DNA of 64,000 bases from Pisaster brevispinus. Its lineage: Eukaryota; Echinodermata; Asteroidea; Forcipulatida; Asteriidae. Each line of letters opens with the position of its first letter. The first letter of the stretch is position 1. The notes below the pieces were generated by a model. The model did not search any database and had not been told where the DNA came from. It saw only the letters and a program-made list of their open reading frames with translations. Shown in pieces: positions 50,003 to 62,000 of the stretch. The DNA lies in NCBI GenBank assembly GCA_023634235.1, contig JAMKCF010000013.1, positions 13,951,705 to 14,015,704 of the forward strand, in the 5' to 3' direction. The position numbers and the translations under genes are program-made.

Positions 50003-53000
50003 CTATGGATGTCAAGAGAATATATTCCATTAGTTCTTTGAGATACAATTTTTTTGTAAAGGTTCTAGATTAGCTCTTCATACCAGCAAGACCATCAAAT
50101 TCATTTTTACCACTTATGTCCGATGACGTCTTTCTGCCGATACTTTCCAAATTGTCTTACATTGGATGTTTATAAACACCCGAACAACTTTAGTTTAGAG
50201 CGTCCTTTTATTGCGGTCAGTTGAGCAGCTTACATTGTTGTGTAGTATACACAGGCATGCACCTACCGTGCTACACTGCACTTCCACTGTAAAAAAGAGG
50301 GGAAAAGGGTACTGGAATTCATGCTCGAAATATCCCTTTTCGGGGGTTATTGTGTAATAAATGATTCCAGACCCTTGCCCTTGTATTACACAGATGTTGC
50401 TGAATGCAAGAATGGACAGGCTGCTACCAGTTTCTATCATTGGCTCAATGAGACCACCGATCACATGCTGGGTGTCGAGAGGCCAGTTCAAAACCTGCAA
50501 TCCATAAGTCGTACCTATTTGATGGAGAGCCCTGCCGATGTTGTAGCATGTTTCTTGACAGACTCCTCTGTATTCCTCGTATCTCTTTAGAAATGCAAAC
50601 GCCTGACGGAATCAAGAAAGAGACGGAGAGATTAAATGCATGAGCCACTGAAAAGTATTCTATTAAGAGAAACTACTGAATCCTGTTGGAGAACTCTTTC
50701 CTTTACAGAGTTCAAAATGGCGTGTCGTTTTGCTGGCTGGTCAAGTGCATAATATAATACAATATATGGTCTTACATGTATATAGCGCACATATCTACAC
50801 CAATTAGGTACTCAAAGTGCTTGAACAAATGGAAACATCTTTAGACCGGTTTTTTGAATTTTTTTGAATTATGACACAAATTTATGTAGCACCTTATAAG
50901 GGTTTACTAGGTGCTGTGGCGCATTCAGCAGCCACTGCCAGAAACACCGGGGCAAACCCCTCCTCTTTAGCGATAAGTGAAACTGGGTTCTTTTAGGTGC
51001 AATGCACAATGCACGGGACCTACGGCTTTACGCCCAATCGGAAGGATGAAGTAATAATAGTTAATCGCTTGCACCTCATCCAAAGGTTGTTGGATAGTAT
51101 AGTGATTAAGTTTCGCTTCCTGGGAATCCTTGGCTTCACAACCAGAATTAATAAATACATAAATAGGAAAATTAATGAAAATCAATCAATCAATACAAGA
51201 ATTGAGTATTGCACTTCAGGGAGCATGACAAAAGGTGCGTACCAACCTGAACAAATAGAGAGTTCCTCTTTATAGTGAACCTCTGGCAGGCCATGTGGGT
51301 GATGGACACGCCGATCATCATATTCAGAAATGGGTCGTCCACTTTTTGCCGGAAGCCTCGGACGTACTCCCCCACGGCATTCTTGAAACTGCCGCTGACC
51401 ATGGCGTTGTGGCCGTTCATTAAACACAGGGCAAAGTTGTTTTGTAATTTCTGTGGAAGTGAGAAGTTTGACGGATCATGCTACAACAGCGGTAGTCAAG
51501 TTTGTACTTGGGAAATTGGATACCTGTTAAATACAGGGTTTACATTCACAATGATGTACATGTATGTGACACCCCCAAACCACTTGGTTGGTATTCAAAA
51601 AAAAAAATCTGTGCCCACCATGATTTTTCTGCAGCTTCTGGAAAAATCGTTTTCCTTCGAAAAAATATTGTTGCTGCAATGTAACACTGACTTGGCAAAG
51701 GAAAGAAAACAAAGTTTGGAAGGGGGTTGGGGGGGGGTTTGGGGGTGGGGTTGGGGGAGGAAGAGGTGACCCAGAACTTCTTCATGACTTACATTGGTCG
51801 TTAAGCGAAGGCAGAATCGGTGATGGCGGGTATCATTGCTGAGGTTGGTGATGAACGAGAAGAAATTCCAGGCAGCTGCATTGTTAGGATACTGGGCACA
51901 CAAAACATGGGACAAACAAAAACACATGTGAGTGACAGAAATTAACCTAGTCCCTTGTTCAGGCCTGATGCTTCATGGAGGCGCCTTGCCTCCGTTGCCC
52001 CTGGTCATTGCCTTGGTGCCCCTTGTAACTTTCCAATAGACTTTTTGCAATTTCCCGATATAGGAGCCCAACACAAAGGAGGAAACACCTTGGTGCCATT
52101 GCCCTTTCAAGAATCGAAGCACTAGCGGCCAAATTCATAGCGCTGCTTAACGGTAAGCAAGATTTCCTGCTAACTATAGCAGACAAATTTGCTTAAAGCA
52201 TTAGCGTATTTCACAGGTTAGCAAAAAAAGTAAGCGGCCAGCTTGCTCGTTTACTATAGATTTGCATTGTTACATCATTCATTTTCATACAGTAAGCACC
52301 GGAAGGTTAGCATGCCTTTTCATGTGCTTACGATTTCATGGGCAGCCCTTTGAAATAGAAACCCGCGCAGCAAGCACAAAATCGGCCGCTAAGCAGCTCT
52401 AAGAAATTAGGCCCAGGCCTGCTCTTTGACATGAACCATTCTTATCAACGATGTGGCATGCCATACCTGAGTGGTCTTGCGCATTGGACTCAAGTTCTCA
52501 TGGTAGAGTCATTAGAGTGTGGGTTCAAATGCCGGTCCCGACACTTGTACAAGACACTTCAAACTATCATTGCTTTTCATACTGTTAGGATGTGTATGAT
52601 TTGTTTAGCAGCCTGCGCCTGGAATTGGCTGCCGGTGCTGCATACTCCAAAAGAGTGTCTGAAAAGCTTAACGGCCAAATGTACAGGGGTAATAATAGAG
52701 TACGCTTTGGTACAATTGTTTGGAAATCACCTGATAAATGTCTATTTTTATCATGATGCGAGTAGACTCAGGTATTGACACAGTGACTTACTTTGGTTAA
52801 GAAGTGTCGCATCTCATCGTAGGCCACTTTGTAATTTTTGTTCAGGAAACAAACGCAGACTCCCATAAACTCTACATCCTACAAATCAGGCAAAAATATT
52901 GTTGTTAAATTTATAATAGTTACGAGCACTAACAATTATTAAACACAGAAACCATTTCCAGCATTTGGGGGATTTCATTCCTTACACTGGACCACAGGCC

Positions 53001-56000
53001 GAGGCCAGTAGTTTTAGAGTCGGGCCAGTAAACTCATGACTGGACAAGTCCGGCAGTCTTGTGGTTTTTTTTCAGTTGAATAAGAATACCTTACTATGTG
53101 TAATATCATGTTCAATTGTTGACTTGAGTCTGATAGAATACAAGGTACTTTTCATTTCTATTTTAGTAATGAAGTATTAATACCCATATTTAAAGAAAAA
53201 TGAGATAAATCTTCTCTTACATGTCTTAGTACAAATAAAAACAGTTAAATGTGTGTTAAACTGTGTCAGGCCGTTTTTTTGTGGTCATTTTGATTCGGGT
53301 CTTTGTAAAAACAATTCGGGTTCAGTAAACAATTTGAGTAACAAGCCCTGTTGTCTTGTGGATTCCCCCCCCCCCAAATTTGACCCCTGCCTTTACGTAC
53401 ACTTTTTACTCCCAAAATGGCAGACAGGAAAGGCCCATGCTAGTGCACTGTGCGTCGTCAAACATTCCGTTTGATTTGAATGGCAGACAAAACAGGATGG
53501 CTGCACTAAAATAAAAAAGTTAACAGTGACCTAAACGAACGTACCAATTTTCTCTTGAGCGTTCCGCTGAACCTCTTGGAGACAATGACGGCGTTGGAGA
53601 GGGTCTCCGCTTCAACGAGCTGACTGGTCTGAACGAGAGCTCGGAGCGTCTTGCAGTAGAGCGAGTACCACTCGTCGTCGTCTAAAATACTCAGGTTACC
53701 GCTCAGCTGATGATCCGATACTGATGAGTTATCCATCAAGGAAAATAAATATCACAAAAATTAATTATAGTTTTGACACAAGGGGTTTTGTTTGCTTTGA
53801 TGTTTGTTTCTTTAATTTGGGGGTGGGGGGGGGGTAATCAGTTGTTAACCTTTGTGGTAGGCAGCCTTGTAGAGCCACTGATTATCTGTTCTTCATTGTC
53901 ACTCACTGGCTTGTTTTTTCATACTCTTTTTCATCGTATTTGTTTAAGCTCTTTCTTTCTATAGTCATAGTTATGGTTGATGAGTTGTAACTTTTAGCTT
54001 CTTAAAAGCCTGTTTTCTGCTTATGGAGCAGTTAGCACAGTTTCTATTTCATAACCACTGCTTACAGTAAACAAGGCACTCTTACTTACCGGAAGTAAGC
54101 AGGCGAGTGACTTCTTGATCATTTGTGAAATAAGCGTCTGCTAAAATACGCTCATTTTTCTGCTACAGTGAGCATGAATATTTGCTTATCAGCTATCTTT
54201 CTGAAATTTTGCCCAGTTCAGTTTTGTTCATTTTCCGCTCAACCAATTTGACTATGGTTGACTACGGTTGAGAAACTATGTTTCTTTCCATAAATAGTTA
54301 AACGGAACTTGTGACTTCAGTTTGAACCGTTTCTGCAAATTGCAAATCATACTCAATCATTCTCCTTGGATAGTGTCTGGGCTAACATTAAAAACAAGGA
54401 AGGTCTTGTTTTGTTTACATCGTAAGGAAATTTGAAAATGGATTTTCAACGTTTTGATAAGTGTGCTCTACTCACCGTCAGGTCAACTGGAGAGATTACT
54501 AAAAACATTTCCTTCTTACAAAAAGGAAAAAGTCAAACAAAGATATGGACAAGGTTCACTGCTTACAGTTTCCTCCATGATGCTGGTAGGCGTCTTTGAC
54601 GTAAGCTCTCAGCAAGAGGAGACCATCTTGGATGAACTCATTAAGAAATCCCTTAGAGTAGAACAGCAACGACCTCTGCCTCACTACTTGAACATCGTTG
54701 GTGTGATCTTCTGTCACTGATAAAAAGAATTAAAGGTGCATGAAGCAGTGGCTTGGATGCGCTTTACAAAAGCAAAGAACAATAATATCTCAAACTAACG
54801 AAAGTACAAAAAAAGGTACACAGGAACAAACCAGGAACGACCAAAACAGCAAACACACAGAAAAGCCCCAAAAGTTTGAAAAGTTTAAAGAATTAAAAAA
54901 TATCCGCCAATTCAGTAGGTTTACAGACTCTGTGCATCACCAGAAATACAAAAATTACAGGTTTAGACACAGCATGAACTATTTCTTTCTCCCTTTGGCG
55001 ACTGCTTTACTTCTATCAAGACAATTTAAAGGTTCGATGAGGTTTTGAGAAAAACCTGAAAAAAGGAAAAAATCCTAAACACTCCTGAGCAGAGTTCAGG
55101 ATTGAACCGCACAGGTCCAGGCAGGGTCCAAGATTTTGGCTCACTTAGACCTGCAGCAACTGACCAAGACCTCTGGCTTGTGAAATAGCGCCCTCATTGT
55201 TACAGCTGCCTCTATTTCAGATTGTGCCTAACCCAGACTACCATTTTTGTTTTGTTTTTTTTAACAATAAAAATATGCATATTCCTCCCAAAAAATAGTG
55301 ACGTCCTGGTATTTTGGTGATTTTAGTCTCAAAAATCGAGACACTCCCAGGAAAAACAGGATGGCAGGTATGCCATCTCAAAGACCCATTCCCAGGCAAT
55401 CCAAAAAAATGGCCACCTATTTTAACACTCACCTACTGACAGGATCTCCAAGGCTACATCTTGATTCCCTCGCTGACGCTCCACCATTGAGAGAGCGATC
55501 CTAGCGTCTAGATGGTTCGGCACTTTCCGTAGGACCTGACGATAAGCGTCAGCTGCTGATCCCAGCTCCCCAAGAGAGGTCAGGCACTCAGCGTAGCGAA
55601 GCCATACAGCGGCCTAAAGGAAAATAGGAATAACATCAAGGTCCTTATTTGCAACTTCAAGTTTGATTTGTATTCCAAAACAGTGCAGCACCTTTCATTG
55701 GCCGAGCTAAATTCCAAGAGCACATCACACCGGTCCTTCAGTCCCTTACACTGGCTTCCCATTTACAAATGAATCCACTTCAAAGTCCTCCTTGTTTTTA
55801 AAGTCAGAAATGGTCTAGGTCCTACTTATATTCAGAACCTTATTTCTACTATAAAGCCCACAGTTCTCGCAATCTACATTCTTCTTCTACTTCTCATCTG
55901 TGCTTGTCCCCTGCACCCCGGACTTATATGTGGTATGGCCAACGAGCTTTCACAGTCAGTGCACAGACATTATGGAACAATCTACCTCTTTACATCCGTC

Positions 56001-59000
56001 AGGCATCATCTCCTGAACCCTTCAAAGCCATGTTATAAGCTCATTTGCTTTTTCTTAGTTACTACAATAGTTGTTCATTCATTGACATTTTTGTATAGCG
56101 CCTTGGAACTTTTGTAAAAGGCGCTTTATAAATATTATTATTATTCATCATTATTATTTCATTCTCGTTTTCGATACCTGGGAGACTTGCAGTCCATAAT
56201 GCATAGCTGTAATTTGTACAATATACATTGCTGGAAGTACTCTTCACTTAGGTTTTTCAAATCCTATACTGAGTTTGAATTTCCAAAAATCACTAATATA
56301 TGTACGAGAAAAGATTGAGCACTGGCTCCAGATGCAAAAGCCGCTAATACAGACAAAGCTCCTTACAGGTTACCAGCCAAATTGCCATGTATGTACACTG
56401 CTTATGACTTGTTCCTCATCACTAAGTACTTGTTTACGAAGCAAACTTAAATCTTATTTAGGTCTAAAGAAACGTACCAAGTTGTAGTTCTCTGTGTCGA
56501 CTAGTACCTCCAGTAATGACAATGCATCTACAAAATGACCTGATGTTAAACGGAACAAAAAACAACAAAATAACTGACACTGACAACATCTCTGAACCAA
56601 AATCAGTCAACTCAAATATGGCCCTAGCCAGGATTCAAACCAGGGCTACAGTGGTGAGAGGCAAGCACTTTTCGCACTAGCCACCCATAGAACCCATACC
56701 ACCCAGAGGTAGATCAAAAAGCAGAATTTCTTTACATCTGACGAAAATAACAGCTATTTCTGTTACCAGGTAGACACAAAAAGGTCTGATTTCAGACGAA
56801 AGTCTGACATTTCTCAGTAGACTCGTCACGGTAGACTTGCACAAGTCTGTTATGCATTCATCAGCATTCTATGGGTTTTATTTCAAGGGTGCATACATAC
56901 CCAATTCAATGTACGCCTCTGCTACATCCAGGTATAAATCACCCATCTCATTGGGACTCTTAGCAGACAACAATTCAACCACCCCCTGCAAAAAAGTAAA
57001 ACGAAAACAACAAATCGACAGTTGACTCTTACAAACTCAACTTTAAAAACTGCACAATAACCACAGAGAGCACACTGGTATAAACACTGAGAATACAATA
57101 TAACTATACCTCATACATATTCATGATTGAGAGACGAATTCTCATTGGTCTTATCACAATCAGCTAGCTACATACACATGAAAAGATGGCAGCACACATA
57201 AATATCAATCCACGTTTCATAGCGCTTAATAATGCCGAACTAGAGAAGTATGAGATCTAGTAAACAAATAGCATGGTTTATTTTCGGCTCGACAGTCGAT
57301 ATTAGCTCCCCCCGGTATTGAATGTTGACAAACTAGTTTCCTCAGCTTCACCTAGGGAGCTAGTTTGTCAATTTCCAATACCTCGGGCAGCTCGCATCCA
57401 CTGTCCACCCGCAAACCATGCTATATTTTTTTATTGTTTATATCAAACAGTAAACTATACTTCACAACTAATGGATTATTCTCAATCATTTATCATTAAC
57501 CCTCCTACTGTGTGATCATTCAATATTAGCCACTTCAGTTTTGAATGATGGACATACTATGTCAGCCTGCAGTATGATATGAGGAAATGTATTTTAACAG
57601 TACATGTACACAGTCAAACCTCCTACTGTGTAGTGATCATTCCATATCAGCCACTGTGGTTTTGATTGATAGATAAAATGTGCCAGTCTGCTTATGATAA
57701 TGTGGTGAATACCAACACAGTACACAGTCAACCCTCTTACTACCTGGCCATTCATAACCATCCATTGGTTTTGAGTAATAGATAAACTATGCAAGACTGC
57801 ACTATATCATGTGGTGAATGCATCTACATGCTCACAGTTAACCCTCCTACAGTCTGACCAATCAATATCATCCAATGGTTTTAAATGATAAATAAACTAT
57901 GCCACTCTGCAAATACCATTTGATGAACACCTCTATGCAGTGCACAGATAGTTTTCTACACCGTTGTACCACCATACACAACCCCGCAATTGGATAGTTT
58001 CAAATGGTTGGTCAACTCGCCGGAAATTGTTACCAAGAGTAGGAGGTCACACAACTGTATTTTAGATAGTTACAGTACCTAGATTGTTTTTTGTTTTTTT
58101 TATATTACCTTGACAGTTTGGAACTGCTTGCAGTGAATGAGGCTTACTCCCAGCTTGGCGATCAGGTCAATGGGCAGACCTTCCGGTACGGTCACATCCA
58201 TGATGTCCTGTCTGTGTCCAGAATGTATGATTGAAGTTTTTGTAATAACTTTTGTTAGTTGTGAGAAAATTCGCAGAGATGTTGAAAATGTTTTTAAAGA
58301 TAGGGTCATCGTTTGGTATTTGTCAACGTAATGCTTATTTATAGGCAAAAATTGTAAAGAAAGATTCGATAAGAGTCACCTGAGAAAGTTTTAGCTGGAT
58401 TTGTGTCTACAACGAAAACAACAACAAATTTGTCGAATCCATGCATGTTTAGGGAGGTGACAACGGGTACCAACAGCATCTCTGGCCGCAGAGATATATA
58501 ACATTAATAACAGTTAAGTGAACAATTTGACTCTGGAGATTGTGCAATCAAGCTATTTCCAGAACAGCTAAGCAGAGGTCAAGTGATTGTCTGTGTGTGT
58601 GATCAGTTGACAAGGATGCCTCATAAGTGAATTTAATCACTGTAGCCCGCAAGCCAGGCCTGAGGAAACCTGTACACAAGGGTGCTTGCTATGTGAACCA
58701 GAAACACTGGGGTTAACCCCTACTCTTCCATGATAAGTGTTCTGGATTCTTTTATGTGCACTACCAATCCCAGTACACGACACCCACTGCTGTTCCATCC
58801 GAAGGACAAAGTAATTATGGTAAAGCATCTTGCTCAAGAACACGACCAGGTGTCACGACCAGGACTCGAACCCACACTCTGCTGATCAGAAACACCAGAG
58901 CTCGAGTCCGGTGCTCTTAATCACTCAGTCGCTCAGTCCACTTACTGTGGAATTCTACTTTTATGGCCCATAGAATCTACAGGGCGCCATAAGGGGACCA

Positions 59001-62000
59001 AGGACCGAAGGAGTGCAAGATGACAGCAGGTCTTTCACTGTAGATCCATAGAAAGAAAAATTTATATCTCAAATATTTACCCGTTTTCTCTGTCGGACAA
59101 TGAGAGTTCTTCCATACGGACGACAGCACTGTTATCATTCCTTGATCTGATGATGACCCCGCAGTGGTCTGAAATCACTTGCAGAGCTTGTTGATACTTG
59201 TGACTGACTATGTGGAGCTCGGCTAAAATGTTCACATCTGCCCCCAAAGAAACCAATTATGAAGTTACAAAATGATCAGGGGGTTAGAGTCACTGCTGGC
59301 AAAAAGGTCTGAAACTAGGATCCAGATTTCAGGCGGTATGTTGGAAAATGATGATATTACCAACTTTTGGTAACCCCTGGAGTTACAGGTTCCTAGGAGC
59401 TTCTGGGAACAGTACCCTCAGCACTAGAGAAAAACATCAAAGAGTGGGATTTTAGGGTTCTCCCCAAGTTTTTTTTCAAAACTTTGGGGCGTTCTCACCC
59501 ACTTTTTTAAATGTTTGACCGAAGCACGCTAAATTGAAACAACATCTTCGGAATGTTTTCTACTTGGTGTTTATCTTGGTTCTAAAAGCCATACTGTGCA
59601 ATCTGGAGCATAACTTATGGTCTTCTCTCAATTTTTTTGAGAAAAAAAAGAGAAAATTTTGTAGGTTTTGTTTGCGTATTATAAGAAATCTGCGCGCATC
59701 GGCACGCAATTTGCGCGTATCGGCACACAATTTGCGCAAACCAGCCTGATACCCTAGCTTGTGCGTGGGGAGAACCCTGGATTTCTTTGCGTCTGAAGAC
59801 AATAACAGCTACTTTTTTTCACCAGAAAAGGACAGTTTCTCTACCATTAGCTAGAGAAGAATACAATGCAAAGTGGTACCTTCGGACCTGATGAGTTGGG
59901 GATATTTAGAGAATGCCGTTTCGACTATGTCCAGTGCCGACTTTACATCTCCATCCTGGTGATGCGCCTAGAAGAAATAGAAACACTTCTCAAATATGGT
60001 GCCTCTTAACCCTCTTACTGTCTAACCATTCAATATCATCTACTGTGGTTTTGAATGGTTTATAAACTATGCCAGCCTACAATGGTATCATGTGGTTTAG
60101 TACATCTACACAGTACACAGTCAGCCCTCCTACTGTCTGACCATTCAATATCATTCGCTGTAGTTTTTGAGCATTGGATATTTATGTCTGCAATATGATA
60201 ACATATGGTGAATGGTGAATGCATCTTCACAGTACACAGTCAACCCTCCCACTATCTGACCATTCAATATCGTCAATATCTGCCACTGTGGTTTGAATGA
60301 TATATAGCATACATGTACGCCAGCCTGGTATATGATATGTTTTGTGTGTTTCTATTATCCTTCATTTTTATGAATCTTTGCATGTTTTTCTCTCTTTGTT
60401 GCCAATTCAGACATAATTCAGCCCTTGGACCGCAAGTTTTAAATGGTTTTAACATAAATAATATCATGTGATGAATGCATCTACTTTCTGCATTTCTTTT
60501 ATTACACAATAATGTAAAACATTCCTAGGGCTTGATGGTTCGACCCCTGCAAAAGCTTCTCCGAAAGCACTTTTTGTTTAGCTTTTGAGAAAGACTCTGC
60601 TAGGGGTTAAAGGTTAGGTCAATAAAAACACTTTGTATTTATACCATATGTCTTTTTTTTTTTTGGGGGGGGGGTAAGCAGTTTGCAACAGCAAATTCTG
60701 TTTTTGTTACTTGTTCAATAATGTAGACAATCTACATTATTAGGCTACAGAATAGAAAAGCTGTAAAAACAAACAACATTTTCGGCTACTTTCAAATACC
60801 TTGACGATATCCTTGGCCAGCTGCATGTACTGTTCCCCTTGATCTTCAGGTAACGCCTTCAGTAAGACCTGGTAACAGTCCAACACTTTCTTCTTGTCCT
60901 GCAGCTGCTCGTACAGGTGGATTCTTTCCATGTGGTTACTCAGATCGCTGGGATTGTACCGGATTGCTGTCAGATTGATACACAAGGAAAAGGCGTCTTT
61001 GATAATTAATCATAACACTTGAGTCTTATATACAGTGTAGTTCACGTGCCAATAAAGTACTCCAGGCACTTGAAGACAGGCTTTAAATTTTGATTTATTT
61101 CTTATTTTTTATTTATTTCATTTATTGTTACTTCATTTATTGTTACTTCATTTTATCACAGCATGCAAAAAGATAACATTTTCCTTTGTGCCGGTAACTC
61201 CTTGAGTCGGGCTACACCCCGTAGCCTTAGATCTCAAGGGTCTTTCTCAGGATCCTCGCTGTTCCCAAAAGCGCCGCCTTCTGTAACAGATCTACCCTCA
61301 CATTTGTACCTATTTCATCTAGATGTTTCCCCAGTGCTTTGGGAATGGTGCCGAGTGCTCAAGCCACCACGGGGACTACTGTCACTTTCACCCGCCAAAT
61401 CTTACGAAACTCCCTGGCCAGGTCTTGGTACTTTTGGATCTTTTCTACCTCCTTCGAACCTACCCTTATGTCACCAGGCATAGCTATGTCAATGAGACAA
61501 CGCATCTTCTTTGTCATGTTTTATAATACGATCAGTCTGAATGTTTAAGTCCCATAGGGTCTGACCTGGTCAGTCTCTACAACTTTCTCCGGAACATGTT
61601 CATACCATTTTGCAAGCACTTGGACACCATACTTCGATCACAGATCCCAGTGAATCACCTTGACCAAACTTGGCCATCCCTATTTAATTTGAAATATGGA
61701 CCAGTGAAAAAGTTGATGGACAAGTAAAATAACAAACTAACTGGTCCTGCTGGCTAGTCACTGGAAAGGTTAAGGGCAAACCTTGGTAAAGCGCCTTGGT
61801 CTAATCACTAGGAAATGAATGCATGCATTATTAATTCAGAAGGCAATATTTTTCTGGAGGATTGATATCGGCAAGATCTATTTAATCAGTGAGCTTTACC
61901 TAAGAAGGGAGCTTCGCTTGTGACAAGGTGAGATGTCACGACATACCTTTGGAATAACAATGGATGGCTTTGTCCATATCATCCTGCTCTAGGCACATCT

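Noticed and set aside
51275..51769. 164-codon plus-strand frame
   Set aside because: Antisense to GTF3C3 exon o and running into a G-rich intron tract; exon o has clear homology on the other strand.
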